Positions 1-13,050 are shown, counted from the first letter of the stretch. The stretch is DNA of 64,000 bases from Hymenolepis diminuta (GCA_900708905.1 CAADRB010000002.1:2269830-2333829); one strand, 5' to 3'. Translations and numbers: made by a program. The notes: a model not told the origin generated them from the sequence alone.

Positions 1-462
1 ACTCACTTCGGTGTGATAATAGACTCATTGCAGACTAAGACGTTATTTTGCAATTACTTTGTTTTCTACCCACTGACTGCTATAACCTTAATTCGTTTAT
101 CGAGTGCCTATGACTCATCCCAATGACCCTTAAACTGTTTATTTATTTTCTCCCGTTTTTTTTCTATGCCTCAGTTTTATTGGTCCCTCTGATTTCGTCT
201 CCCTGCTTTCTCCTAATACAAATATTCTGCTACATTCACTCGTTCTAATGTTGTGGCAGTAAATTTTGCGAAATTTGCAAGGACTGCAGCTTAACAAGTT
301 TTCCAAATTTGTACCTCCAACGATGTAACCGCTCCTCAATAATTTTACAATTTTAGCTACGATTAGATTAGTTTTTACTGAATATTATTCCCTTCAAGTA
401 AAAGCCCGAACGAGAGCTAATATTTTGGAGAGTATATTTAACAATATTATTCCTATTTTTAG

Positions 463-762
463 CATCGAAGTCGTGATGCTTATTTCACATGGAAAGATAG
501 TGCGCGGGATCAGCTGTTAGATAGCGTTTTAAAGTACACATTGGCGCAGTTGCTTTCGCGTGCCTGTCCATTTGGTTTTATTGATAGTATGGTAATATTA
601 CAACGTCAGGAAGCATTTCAGAATGTGGAAGTAAATACATTTTTTGGTACCCTGAGTAGAAATCGTAAAATTCTGTGGACAGATTTAAAACCTCGGGCAC
701 TAAGTAACTCCCGAGACCAGTTAGAAAGGCGTTTTTCAACGGTCATCTTAGTGGAGAGGTAG
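463..762 (+). CDS. Probable terminal exon of an unrecognised gene (partial)
   Basis: A 300-base open stretch follows a good acceptor (T-rich tract then AG at 461-462). It reads in phase 0 from HRSRDAYFTWKDSARDQL through LLSRACPFGFIDSMVILQ to a TAG at 760-762, about 99 residues. The product looks like genuine soluble protein (amphipathic, rich in charged residues, ending near LERRFSTVILVER), but I recognise no family. An AATAAA at about 944-949 could be its polyadenylation signal. An alternative donor (GAG then GTAGGA near 759) could carry it on instead of the stop. No further exon is visible inside the window, and the upstream exons lie outside it or in 1-460. Confidence 0.5.
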   Translation, partial: HRSRDAYFTWKDSARDQLLDSVLKYTLAQLLSRACPFGFIDSMVILQRQEAFQNVEVNTFFGTLSRNRKILWTDLKPRALSNSRDQLERRFSTVILVER

Positions 763-819
763 GATATGAAGTTTTCAAGGTGAGAAACTCAAATTCCACC
801 ATTTCATATGTTAGCCAGA

Positions 820-930
820 TTTGACTAGTGCGGTCGGCCATTTGACTCGCTGGGTGTGTACGGATGACTTCGAATCTGCAACCTCTGACTTGCCAGGCAG
901 ATAATCGACCCCGTATCTGGTCTTACTTCA
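820..930 (-). repeat. tRNA-derived SINE-like element, copy 1
   Basis: On the minus strand this has a B-box-like GGTTGCAGATTCGAAGTC (around 868-890) preceded by a segment rich in CTGGCAAGTCAGAGG, followed by CATCC and a TGTACACACCCAGCGAGT tail. The tail and B-box environment match the copy at 12945-13050, and the B-box environment resembles the copies at 14475 and 55817. The copies are diverged. Confidence 0.5.
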
Positions 931-949
931 GTTATACTTTCTTAATAAA

Positions 950-3900
950 AGGAAGCAGTTGTCACTAAGTTATTAGTCTTTTCCTTTTTCTAATGGCCCT
1001 GAAAATATTGCTGGAATCACGATGGTCCCTGGAGATCGCGGTCACAGGTTTTATGGTTTTTTAATTGTCAGTATGAAAATTTGAAACAAATAAGTGAATT
1101 TTTTGTGTAATAGTTCACTGTTGATGTACATCAAACACAAAGCAGCAAATCTTTCAATTTTTAATCGTGGGAAGATAAAATATGTGGTAATGATTTACCC
1201 TATAATCTAACCTAATAAACTTATCGGTGAGCTCTGATCATGAAGGACTGAATCCCCTTCGGAATCAATGGAACAAATTTCATTTATTTGAAATTCAGAA
1301 TATTAGAACAAGAAGCAGTGATTTATTTGTATTCGAGTAAAAAGTATTTAACCTGAATTAGAAAATCAATTAATCATTCTTCGTTTCTACTTAAACTCCC
1401 ACGCATTAACCTTTTATTAGACTTGTTTACTTTTTTCTGCTCAGATGCTTTCTCAAGATGAAAATTGCGAACTTTTTAGCTTTGTCTTGTTTAATGAGTC
1501 AGGAGCCAGGGCAATAGTATTTCATTGAGCAGGATGCTCATATTGTTTGAGAGGGTTGGCTTTATGGTAGGCGCTTGGACAGAACAATTCCAGTCTAATG
1601 AATGCTGACTTTACATGCGAGGCACGCAAATTTATGTGACTGCCTATCTCCAATATGTTTGCACCATAGTGTGGGAAATAAAGTGTGTACATTAATGATT
1701 GTTTGCTTTTTTTGTAATTATGAATTCTAATGGGATTGATTCTAAACTCTGTGCATCTGTTAAGAAATTCTTGTTCCGTTGGAATTATTACTTTTGAGAA
1801 GTCAATCAAGCGACTTTTGTACTAAAAATAGGAGTTGGATATTTAGGTGTATAGCCTCGATTTAGGTGATATAGATAAGGCTAACAGTTAGTACCAACAA
1901 TTTCGGTCATGCACATAAGGCACGTTTAAGTCCATTTTAAGCCGGAAAATATGCGATAATTTCATTCCATATCTACGTTATTTGTTATCGTAATTCGCTC
2001 ATCAATTTTTTATCAGGTTTGTTCCTTTCACTGCATAGTTGTCCTTATTGTCTCACTCCCCCTGATATTAATTGATTTCCTCCAATATCTAACATTCGTG
2101 CTGCCCGCAGAATCAGTTTTTCACCTTACACGGTTACTCTCTCCTCTGTTTTTCCTCATTACAAATGTTCTTTCACTAACTCTTTCTCATTCCTGCCGAG
2201 CTCGTGCAGTTGGAAAGGGCACTAGCTTGGTCAGTACTCTCCATTTTACACTGTCATCTTCTAAGCTTCACATTATCTCTATTTTCAAATTAAATTTTGA
2301 CCGGCATTAATTACTGTACCCAGTATTGGTTTTCAGTAACTGAACAGATTTTGATTCGCGACAACTGACGTGGTAGATAGGTCCCAAGCATGAAACGGTA
2401 AATTCACTTGTTTCTTAACAGAAGTAGGTATATTATAAATTATTTGATATAGCAAAACCTAAACACATCGACAAGATATTGGTCTCTCAGTTAACATGCA
2501 AGGTAAAATGACTTCTCAACTCCACCTTATATAAATTCTTTATCATTTTAATAAATTTTAATTATTCAACCTAACACGTACATCACATTGATTTCATACA
2601 AGTATAATTTTTAAACTGTGCTATTGATTTTTAGCAAAATTTATCAAACTTGGAAGTCATTACAATCAGATTATCTTATTGAACTCAAACATTCAAACGT
2701 GCTCAGAACTAATGAAATATTCAAACTGAAAAGCCCAAATCTATAAGTTGATTCATTAGATTATTTGAAATATGAATCATCCACCAATCATTTGCCCATT
2801 ATCTGACGTTTCAAATAAATCGATCAAATTTGTCTATAAAGTACCTTTTTATTTCTTATCAATTAATGATAAAAGGTTAAATTAATATCTCCCTTTTGGT
2901 CTAGCATCAAGCATTCGATCGATTTAGAAGCTATTGGAGAGAATGTGAAAAAAATCACACCATGTCTAAACGATAATAGAACATGTGAGAAATGTTGGCT
3001 TTCCGGAATACGGTATGCTGGAATGTACTGAAAATTGCGTTTTTAGTTAGGTACATCGGAAATTTAATTACACAGAAACGGTAATTTTAAACTAATTGTC
3101 TAGATCAAAGTAAACACTTGAACATTCATTTCTTTTCTTCATCCACCAAGCGGTATTGTGAACATCCCTTAATCTATTATCGATCACCTTCAGCAGACAA
3201 CGTTCACTTTTAATGAATGTTATCGGTAGTGAACCGCATCAATTAAGTGAAAAGTGCGCAGAACAGAGAACCGTTTTGAAGTAAAACTCATTTAGTAACT
3301 TGACATTGTTCCCTACGTCAACTTAATCACCGATTCCCATTACCAATTATTGACCTATGTTGCACTCTTCTCGTGTTTAGATATCTTTCCGTGAACAAAA
3401 ATTGGAACAATTTTTATTTTGCCATGGGTATAGAAATTAAATTTAGCATGAATCAGAAAACATGACTACTACTGTTTTCAAATTTTTAATTTTCTCTTGG
3501 TGCCGTTTTGAATTCTCTTGAGTTACACGAGTTGCATTATGATTCATTTTCCTTCAAATTTTTTGGGGTGGGGGAGGGGGCAGGAGGTAGGACTTTAGAG
3601 TCATTAATTGTACCGGAATAAGGTTGGAGTTACCAGATTCAAAGCTCTGAAGAGTAAGAAGAAAACAATTTTGCAAGGATGTTACTTTAATTAGAAATAG
3701 CGTATGTAGGACTCTAAAAGTACAATTTATTTGAGGTGCAGCAGATATTTGTTTGTAGGAAGAATCGCAGGTGAAAAGAAGCTAGTCGGCAGGAATTGGA
3801 TATAAGACTTGATATAGGTGTTGGGCATGGGTAAGTTTATGTAAGAGTGTTTATAATTATGTATAGAGTTGGCAAATACCGTCTAACTCGTTTTAAATGC

Positions 3901-4630
3901 AGCAAGAGAATTCTGAATGCCGTTTTTGAGTAAAGGTATGGCGATTTAGAGCTGAAATGAAGAGGGTATTTTGTATAGAGAAGATTTGGGTATTTGCAAG
4001 AGTTTAATAAACATGCTGATATCTGTATGGCGATATGAAGCTGCCAATTTATAGTGCTTCCGGTTATTGACAAGCCGTCAAGAAATATAAATCCAAATAC
4101 CCTAAAGAGGCTAGTCACATGCTACTTATGAAAATTTAATTCGTCATTATTTATTAATTCTAGCTTATTAAACGCATACTTTTTCTATTTAATAATAGCT
4201 AAGAACATTTTACTAGTGATAAATTCAATTACATTTAGAATCCAGATCCTCATACACTTACGTAATTAAGTATGCTGTGTTCCCTAATATCATTTTTTTT
4301 CTCCAGTTGCATTTCTTTAATAAAATCGATATAATTATCCACCTTCATATTATTTGATTAGTAAATTCATTCAAATAATATTAATATTGTTATTAATAGT
4401 AATTCAATAAATATATCTGTTGGTATACTGTGTATTTAAGAAATAATAGAAATGATTACATATTAGAACAAGATTCACTTGCAAAAGATCTATATTTGAA
4501 TCATCTGATTATTAATCCTTAGAACTGAACCATACTTCCGTTTGTACTTTTTACAAATACTTTGTGGGCCTTAGGATACTACAAGGTGTCACCGTCTAAG
4601 ATAAATGAGAAAGAGATATTAAATAAATAT
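950..4630. other. Intergenic DNA, no gene seen
   Basis: AT-rich sequence with many stops in all frames. It has a short G-rich tract at about 3564-3590 and long AT-rich stretches at 4300-4450 just upstream of cullin copy A. The short open frames here look random. I see no recognisable coding signal. Confidence 0.6.
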
Positions 4631-5587
4631 GAGTCATGACTCCAAGACTTGGTTCAAGGGGACTTCAGTCGATCTGAATTAATTAAAATGTATAATTTTT
4701 TCCTAAAATATTTTCATTTAATTAATAATAATACATTCATGACAAGAAATCAAAATTTTCACGACATGATGAATGAATTTTTGAGAAAACAAGTTGTCAA
4801 TCTCAGAGGTATTAGACCTTTTCGTAAAACTCTTCTTCGATTTTTTGCCTTCCAAAAGCTAGTTCTCTGATGAGACTGGATCTTTTGGAATTTTACGCCG
4901 TGAAGTGGAGAAATTATTTGAGTAATGCTCAAATGACTGATGAAATAAGGGAATTTCTAAACACGCATTGGATTGCAAGTGTAAGAGAAGCATCAAACAT
5001 GATGAAGAGGTTTATAATCACGGTGAAACTTCTGATAGCACTTCAGAAATAACTCTGTGAAACATTTGTTGTCCTTCCGTTGATAGATTTTCACCGATAA
5101 CTGGATTAACGGACTTTCGTATCCCTATAGAGATGTTTTTATAAGGACTTTTCTTAATGAGATTAAAAGGGAACGACAAGGAAATATCTCTCCAACTTTG
5201 AATGCGCAAACTGCAACGAAAATTCTTGCAGATTGGAAACCAAAAACTGAGTACAAAGAGAAGGATATTGCTTTATCTCATTACAAGGTTGATTTTGAAA
5301 ATCTCTTTGGAGAAACGACTGCATTTTTAGACCGTAGGCGGAAAATATTTGCAGTCATACAGTACCCTACTACTCAAATTGAGTAAGTAGCAAAATCTGT
5401 TTCAAAATGCATCCAGTTTGCTTACCATTTCTCAAAAAGAACTTTATATCGCCAAGTGGATGCTTGTATACGAAAAGAAGAATCCTACCTTATCAAAGGT
5501 ATTAAAACGTGCCTCATTGATCTAATATGTGAACGTCCAATAGGAAATCTTGCTGAGAAGATACTTGAAGTCATTCTGATTTTCTAA
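4631..5587 (+). pseudogene. Cullin-1-like copy A, 5' exon block
   Basis: Four adjacent exons match exons 1-4 of the intact copies downstream. Exon 1 (to 4808) contains QGDFSRSELIKMYNFF. Exon 2 (4859-5022) contains the cullin signature DLLEFYAVKWRNYL. Exon 3 (5087-5382) contains IRTFLNEIKRERQG, equivalent to the LEKERNG region of CUL1. Exon 4 (from about 5443) contains VDACIRKEESYLIKGIK and runs open to a TAA near 5587. Donors and acceptors keep phase across all three introns (the first is 50 bp). Defects: the ATG at 4630 (MSHDSKTWF) is in another frame, an in-frame TGA lies at 4637, and the N-terminus is about 18 residues shorter than copy B. Most likely a decaying gene; a diverged functional gene with an unseen 5' exon is possible. 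Confidence 0.75.
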
Positions 5588-5724
5588 CGAGAAATAACGA
5601 TGCAGATTGTGTTAACTTTGTCTATCTTTTGCAAATATTTTCTGGAAAACTCTCCTAAGTGATAGATTTGATTTAATTTTTAGATATGATCAAGGTCTTT
5701 AGAATCCTAAGTAATTGTTGTAAT

Positions 5725-5985
5725 CTGCTCTTCTCTTTGGGATACTGTAACCGACTCTTAGATTCCCTAAGACATTACACTAGTTACAAATACAACCCGA
5801 CAACACCACAATACAAAATGATCCAAATCGCTAAGTTAAAATAAGACGCACGTTTTCGTACCGATAGGTCGATTTATAGTATGCGCCATTTACAACCGTA
5901 ATGTAAATAAATTCGCTCGAATAAAAAGGGAATTAAAAGAAGCAGGAATTAAAAAGTGAAAAAGAAAGAGATTAGACCGATGGGA
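5725..5985. repeat. Interspersed repeat R1, copy 1
   Basis: Two blocks are shared with 19195-19415: GATACTGTAACCGACTCTTA followed by GATTCCCTAAG, then about 180 bases later CGAATAAAAAGGGAATTAAA with AGGAATTAAAAAGTG and GATGGGAG. The two copies run in the same orientation, one in a cullin copy A gap and one in an intron of copy B. Class unknown. Part of the spacing may reflect ancestry of the cullin duplication, but the host introns are not equivalent, which favours a mobile repeat. Confidence 0.55.
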
Positions 5986-6477
5986 GAGGAAGTGGCCTAA
6001 GCCTTTAATGAATGCATCGTTTGTTGATGTGTGGGTTTACATAGAAGTCCAGCTATTTGGGCTAGACAGACAGCAAGAGTGAGCAAGTGAAGTAAAAAAA
6101 CTATGATTTGACAGCGTCGAGTGTCCTATATTGGTATAGTCCAGATTAGTTGATCGAACAGTTCTTGGAAGCACAAAGAAGTCTCAAAAGGCAGACCAAC
6201 AATTAAAGTAGGGGCGTAAAAAATACTTAGGGATATTTACGAAAAAAGTATTGCTTTGCTATTATTCTTCAAAATTCTGTGGCCTTAATCACAAACAAGA
6301 CAGGAAGGAAATTAATGAAGTAATAGTGAAGAAGAAGGAGGTTCTTGCAATCCGATTAATGGTGATAGGAAGTCCAATTGGTAACTGACCTTGTCTTGCA
6401 CTCATTTGCGTTAAATATGCTCACCGCTTAGATTAAACGTTTCAGATTGGAATCCTGAGTAATCCTTTTTTCCAATT

Positions 6478-6660
6478 AAAGGAACAAGTAAAATTTGCGA
6501 TTGCAATTGAAAAAGAGCGACGAATAGTCTCTTTATGTTTGCTATCAAATTCGGTTGCATTGACTTCATCAATAAAATGTCTCCACGAAAGGCTCGGAAA
6601 ATTCAAAGAAGGCTCCTTACCTCCAAGAGAGATACGCTGATGCTATCCTTCGAAAGAAGT
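6478..6660 (+). pseudogene. Cullin copy A, relic of exon 6
   Basis: The end of this block reads YLQERYADAILRK and stops at a donor, AAAGAA then GTAAGTTCTCTTTAT. The bases around that donor are almost the same as those at copy C exon 6 (end at 27856, whose peptide ends CTDIILRK). Further upstream FAIAIEKE resembles FKRAIEKG of copy B. The frame is broken between these pieces and a TGA interrupts one of the reading frames, so this is a degraded exon. Confidence 0.6.
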
Positions 6661-9600
6661 AAGTTCTCTTTATTAATTTTAATTATTGACTTAGTGTCCA
6701 CATAATTACACCCAATCTTTACCCCTATCTCCGTTCATTTATTCGTTATATGTCTTTGCGGTTATAAGCCTGTCTCTTCTAATGTAGGAAATGCAGAATA
6801 AATAAGGAATTAATATAAACAAGGCGAGATAAAACGAAAGGACAGAAATGCGTACCATGAAAAATTAAAGGGTACAGAAATAAGAGCAACTAACTATACT
6901 GTTGGTTCACCATACGTCAGTGTTGATCTGCGTGGTAACAAGAACTGAAGATTTTACCAAATAGGTCTGATTCCAACTCCTCTTTAGCAACGTTCTTCAT
7001 GGCGTATCCCTGTTTGCGTATCTGCGGTTTTCTCTCTATCGGTTCGCAATTTTGGGTCATGAAAATGCTTGCGGAAATTGTCAAGGTGAAAATGAAATTA
7101 TGCAGATTTTTATTTTTTCCTTAATAATATTGACATTTCATTTGAAGTTTTCATCTTTTTTCATGGTGAAGCTAATGTTTAATTGCGAATTTTTTAATCC
7201 GAACTAATAAATAACCTTGTACATTGCACACTTGTGCTTGAGCAACTGGATATCGTTATATAAAGTTCTAACATCTCTAAAGTCATATTCTCTGAACTCT
7301 TTATTGCTATTTTTGTGGATATTTAGGGATTTTTAGCTGGAATTGAACTAAAACCTCCATATTTTCATTCATACATTCGTCTATTCCATTGGACTCTTTT
7401 TTAGTAAATTAATTAAAAAGTGGTTGAATCAGGGGCGTTATTTGGATAAGGGATGTTTTCGTTGTTAAATTTACTGAGGATGATAAATTTGGAAGCCTTG
7501 GTTCCGAAACCAACGATTTCTGCATAGCATAAGTTACAATTGATACCCCATTGTCCGTAAGATCTTCATGTGAGTGTTGCGTTTAGTTAAAGCCAAGGTA
7601 TAAATTGTAACAGTTGTGGTTTCGCCAATGCTAAACCACCAAAGTTGGACAAAAAACATGCTAAGCTACTGTCCTTCCAAGCTCCATGTAATTCACTACC
7701 ATAAGACAAAGACAGCGGGAGAATATTCATATTAGGAGAGAAAATTAGTCTAAGTTCCTTAGTGAACAAGTTTTAGACATTTGGACTAGCGGCTGGGTAT
7801 TGCATTTTGACCCTAGCTATTATGCCGACTATCTTTCATCGTCTACCACTCTTTACTATGACGCCGGGGTAGGGAAGAGAGACAGGTGGTTGGAGAGCTT
7901 TATGGAGTACAAAGAGAGGTGTCTGAAGTGTGAAGGAGAGGGACAGACTATGTCTACGACAGATTTGGTGCGTGTATGCAAGGGTGTTTATACAGGGGAA
8001 GTGTTCACTCTTAATTGAAACAGATAGTCTGAGAACAAAGGGACTAGGGCGTAAGGGTACAGCCTTGACAATTTAAGGGTAAATCAGTATGAATGGATTA
8101 TCTGAGGTTTGGGTTAAGCTTACAACACAAGCCACGGCAACAATGATGTATTCAACGCACAGTGAAATATTACGCCTCAATCGATCGACTGGCGTGAATA
8201 GGTTTGACTGAGTTAGTTTCCATCCCACGTATTTTCTGAGCGCAAACGCGAAAATTTTAATCAGAAAAATTAAATGGATTTATGAATAAGGGAACCACTA
8301 CAGAGTAAACAAATCTAATAAAATCTGTTAACAAGAATTGCGCGAAGAACAGATTGATGAAGGAGTAAGGTTGACAAAAAACTGTAAATCCCAAGATCAT
8401 TTGACTAATTGCTCTCAAATGCTATTTTTTTCAATATGTCTGCTCATCTGTACAGAAAACGCTTGCGTTCCCCTCTATTTGATTAGTCCACCATGTGGGT
8501 TTTCTCTTCTATCTAGTCCATTAACACCACAGTTCGGAAAATTTCTATTTTTATTATACTTTTGCCCATTTGCTTTTCCCCTTGGCTACAGGAATCAAAT
8601 TTAAAATCAAACAATAATATGTTTTTTAGCTGAAGGGAAGTTCAAAACATAGATCGTGATGAGGCACTTAGCTATGTAGTAAGTTATTGCAACATAATGT
8701 GGTGAAAATGTCCCCTCCTCCATCTATCTTCGGTACTGACTGGAATTTAGTAGTCTGCATGACTTTTGAAGGACGTGGATTCACTGTTTGATGGCTGGTG
8801 CTCAATCAGTCAATGTGTTTAGATAGAGGGCATGCATTGGCAAACGAATCGGCAAATATTTGGGGCGTAATGCCCACTGGAAAGTGTGCGAATAGGTTAA
8901 CGGATGTCAAAGGCAATCTGAAGTATAAATCTTCATTTAATGAGTGTTCCAGAGCGGAAAAAAGGGATCAGTCTGATCATCTTTCAGACAACTCTTGTAA
9001 TAATACGATTATTAAATCTTTTACTATTAATTCTTTATACATTTTATTTTTCTCCATGGCAAAGTGAAATAAATTTCACAATTCTTAATCACAAACAAAC
9101 GTATGATAGAAGCGATTTAAGCGATGTCAGAAAGTTTTTGGGGTAAGTGGAGAATCAAAGCCTTACTGTATCTGGACTGTGAAATTGTCAGGTTGTCTGC
9201 ACTTTAATTTACCAAATAAGTCCTTGTTTGAAAGCATATAATGTATATAAGACGTATGAAAGATGGAAATAAGGACCAAAAAGCATAAGGAGTGCTAGGA
9301 AGCAGTCATCTTATCTCGACGACCACAATTCTCTCATTCATCGCATAACACGAAGGTGAATATATTTTCAGAGCTAGCCACCGACCACACTGACCTTCCA
9401 TATTTGGCTTTCTCTTTGATCTCTCCTCTGCGTGCTGTCGTGGGAGCTTCATACGAACTGTGACCAGGTTGTTTGGGGGCGTAAAAAACGTAAAGGCCCA
9501 GCGTTTATGTTTTGTCTTGGGATAATCGATTATGTATTGACATACTGGCACACGCGACTCCTGACAGCCCGACAGATAGTGGGCGCAGAAACTGTTGTCA

Positions 9601-10200
9601 GCTCATCATCCAAACATCAATTCCATGAAGACTATTTATTTTCATTTATACGATCGTGGTTGAGTTAATAAAGTGTCTTAGAGTAACCGCACTTCTGTCT
9701 TATATCCCTCTCCGTGCCTGAGTCAGTGTAACCTAGGGTGTAACAAAATGTATGATTTAACAAACAGCAGTTCCAAAAAGGAGAACACAATGAGGTGAGT
9801 AGGTCAAAGTGCATTGGTTACATCTCGATGAGGATTCGGGAGAGTAAGAGAGAAAACTGAGACAAGCGTGTGTGTTTATGTATACGGATGGAAATGCAAA
9901 GATAGTTTAAATGAGTTACTTGGACAAGGACGCGCGTGAGGTACGAGAGTAGATGGACTTTTAAGTGAAACGGGGCAGTCATAGAAAAAAAGAAGAATCG
10001 ATAAATTAGTATAGATATGGCAGAGTACGTAGTATGAATCATAGGGACGTAAAAGCGAAAAGTTAACTTATTTTCATAAAGAATGCGATTGAAGAGTAAT
10101 TTTTGAAAATGCATGCAGCCATCCTTCAATTATTTGAGCAAATGTATTAGAGACAGGAATTGGATTTCCTTAGACCTTTTGGTCCTGATAAATCTTTATG
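6661..10200. other. Gap within cullin copy A, no gene seen
   Basis: No exons equivalent to cullin exons 7-11 (the part leading into the winged helix) could be found between the exon 6 relic and the neddylation block. The stretch is AT-rich with purine-rich tracts. A 72-codon open frame at 7800-8018 (YYADYLSSSTTLYYD, then MEYKERCLKCEGEG) matches no family I know and is probably chance or repeat-derived. Confidence 0.5.
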
Positions 10201-10210
10201 CTAAATTTTA

Positions 10211-10493
10211 GCAAATATATTCGAGCAGACCTCACTTTCACTTTGGACATCGTAAAAAAGGAATCGGCGAAGAAGGTTGAAGCCGACGCTGACCGTTTGC
10301 GTAAACAAAACAAAGAGGTATGGCTTTCTAAGGCAATCTAATTGCCAACAATTAGACACGAATTTAATGTCATATTTAAAATTATCAGTGGAAATTATGA
10401 AGAGGAAAAAGCGTTCACGTCTTAAGAAATTAGTGGAGGTAGTAAAGAGCTTGTTATCACTCGTATTCACTCCTGAGTTTTGGCAAATCAAGG
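10211..10493 (+). pseudogene. Cullin copy A, neddylation-region exons
   Basis: Two pieces match exons 12 and 13 of copies B and C. The first, around 10235-10318, reads LDIVKKESAKKVEADADRL and aligns with DVKKEAEKTMQEVEKDRR of copy C. The second follows an acceptor (TTATCAG) at about 10388 and reads VEIMKRKKRSRLKKLVEVV, ending FTPEFWQIK at a GTATGT donor at 10494. It keeps the lysine of the cullin NEDD8-acceptor motif (I-M-K). No terminal exon with the Y-x-Y-I/L-A ending was found downstream. This shows copy A once spanned about 5.9 kb and lost its middle. Confidence 0.65.
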
Positions 10494-10559
10494 TATGTAT
10501 AAATTCTAGTGATTTACAAACTGCGCATTTTTTAAATTTAAATTGTTAAACGGGATACA

Positions 10560-12199
10560 GATGATATGGACTGACAATGTTAGAGTGATACAAAACTGAT
10601 CTACGGAGTAAATCAGAAAATGTGTCATTAAATTTGACCTTCAAAACTACACATTGCTTGAAAATTTTCTAGAGGATGCCAAAATGCAAAGAACGTATAA
10701 AATCCCGCAGACCTCTCTTCAATATCCAAAGAAGTGCTAGCTATGCATCATAGTAATTGTTCATAAAATTTACATATTTGTTAAAATGTTCTAAATTTCA
10801 GGTTAGTCGCCTGCAAAATGGAGCTACGTGTTATAATTGAGTTCTGGCTTTTGTAGGCTATTGTGGAGGCTTAATTAGGTCATAACAAATTCGTATTCTT
10901 GATACGGAATTTGAATAAATGAAATTATTATTAAGTTTGTGAAATTAAAGTTATTTTGCGAGATTATAGAAGAAAAAGGAGGTCATTATGGTAACTTCTG
11001 GTGACACTTCAGAATACGTGGCATTTATGAGGCGACCATGATGAACTGAAACAGGTTATGCATATGATCTAACCAGCCAGTGGGAATGACAGTTCTATCT
11101 ATTTATGAGTACCTTATCACTCTGTTAAAGAAGTGCCAATCAGCGTGTAGTTTTGTGGATGTTGTCGAGAAGTTCAAACAAACGGTCGGTACAAATAAGC
11201 GGTGTGGGACTTCTGATATACTCGTGTTCTCTTCTCCCACCCGCTCTTTTAGACCTTTTATTCCATTACATTGTATGCCTATTCTCCTATTCTGCTAAAG
11301 CCACTTATAAGGAGAACATTTGAAATGACAGAACATGGCAGTTATTTTTGTGCTCATTGAGGCAATATTGTGACTCTGGTTTGCCCATAATCAGTAGCAC
11401 AAGTAGGACAAAGACAGAGATTCTGCAACATAAAACAGTACTTTGCTAAGAAAGTGGAATAACTTATATTCATTTCTAATAAGGCAATTGACTGGTAATG
11501 CAACAGTAATGAGATTTCCTTTCCAGGCATGAGAAAGCCAACAATCGGTAAATCCATGTACGGGATGGGGTGTGGGCAAGACCTATGAACTTTGTTCAGG
11601 TACTCTTAAAATATGTGATTTTGCGTATTTTAACAGATCTCTTATCCTACTTATTTCGCTCTGCTAATCCTATCTCTAGGTTGCGGTTGTTACTAAGGTA
11701 GTATTTAATGCTAGCCTGTCTTCAAGCGACTCTCCTCCTTATTTTGGAATGGAGTGAGAAAGGTTTGAAGAATTGTCGTCTTAACGTTTTTCAAAGTTTT
11801 TTCCGAACTACATGTTAATTTAAAACGTTTTTATGCAACATAGCAAATTTGCCTGCGTAATCCCAAACATGTCGATTGTAAGACTCGCGGTGGAAATGCT
11901 CTTTTCTAGCTCTCTCTCGCGTTCTTCGGTTTGCTTTTTATTGTTCTTTCTTTCTCTCTCCCTCTCTCTCTACCTCGGGAACTTTAATCAACACTTCCTC
12001 ATTCATCCTCTAATCTGCATCCCTGATCTGGGAATGGTGGTAGTCTGTTAGCTGTAATTCCTACAAGTTAATAAAAGTAGAACTCCAACCAAATGAATTC
12101 ACACAGAAACTGTGAAATGTGAATGTTAGGAAAAAGGATAAAATGCTTCAACAATTTCACTGTCCTATAAGCGCAACGCCTAGCTAAGAAAGACACTAC
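10560..12199. other. Intergenic DNA left of the assembly gap
   Basis: No coding signal recognised. A CT-rich low-complexity tract (TTTCTTTCTCTCTCCCTCTC) lies at about 11946-11972. Confidence 0.5.
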
Positions 12200-12716
12200 N
12201 NNNNNNNNNNNNNNNNNNNNNNNNNNNNNNNNNNNNNNNNNNNNNNNNNNNNNNNNNNNNNNNNNNNNNNNNNNNNNNNNNNNNNNNNNNNNNNNNNNNN
12301 NNNNNNNNNNNNNNNNNNNNNNNNNNNNNNNNNNNNNNNNNNNNNNNNNNNNNNNNNNNNNNNNNNNNNNNNNNNNNNNNNNNNNNNNNNNNNNNNNNNN
12401 NNNNNNNNNNNNNNNNNNNNNNNNNNNNNNNNNNNNNNNNNNNNNNNNNNNNNNNNNNNNNNNNNNNNNNNNNNNNNNNNNNNNNNNNNNNNNNNNNNNN
12501 NNNNNNNNNNNNNNNNNNNNNNNNNNNNNNNNNNNNNNNNNNNNNNNNNNNNNNNNNNNNNNNNNNNNNNNNNNNNNNNNNNNNNNNNNNNNNNNNNNNN
12601 NNNNNNNNNNNNNNNNNNNNNNNNNNNNNNNNNNNNNNNNNNNNNNNNNNNNNNNNNNNNNNNNNNNNNNNNNNNNNNNNNNNNNNNNNNNNNNNNNNNN
12701 NNNNNNNNNNNNNNNN
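12200..12716. other. Assembly gap (517 N)
   Basis: A run of undefined bases from 12200 to 12716. Open frames predicted across it are artefacts. It lies between cullin copies A and B, so the distance between the copies is an estimate and a terminal exon or repeat could be hidden here. Confidence 0.99.
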
Positions 12717-12944
12717 GTGGAAGAAAACATGCATCTGGTTTGGGCGCTGGTAAAACTATCACCTTTAGAGTTACAAAGCTGTTAGTCAATCAGATTTTCT
12801 TATTCAACATTCGATGGTATTGGATGATAAATAGTAATTTTTCCGAGTCCATTAAGAGAATTTCATTTGGGTTGAGGAAAGGTATCCTGGACGCGCTCTA
12901 ACGAGAAACCCACATTATACCAAATCTCCTTTAAATTAGAATTA

Positions 12945-13050
12945 ACCAGGGTCATTGGTTACCCACATCGCTGGATGTGCGCCAATGAGCATTGATCTCG
13001 TGACCTCTGACTTGGTAGAGTTGAGCGTTGGTCACTCATCTTATAACAAA
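12945..13050 (-). repeat. tRNA-derived SINE-like element, copy 2
   Basis: On the minus strand the order is ACTCTACCAAGTCAGAGG, then the B-box-like GGTCACGAGATCAATGC, then CATTGGCGCACATCCAGCGA. The last block is nearly the same as the plus-strand copy at 14475-14610 (CCATCGCCGCACATCCAGTG), and the first block matches copy 1 at 820-930. Confidence 0.55.

Noticed and set aside
7800..8018. Open frame as a cullin copy A exon or a zinc-binding protein
   Set aside because: No alignment to cullin exons; the two cysteines in CLKC alone do not support a domain, and splice context is absent.
12068..12789. Three long minus-strand open frames
   Set aside because: They run through the 517-base N gap, so the length is an artefact.
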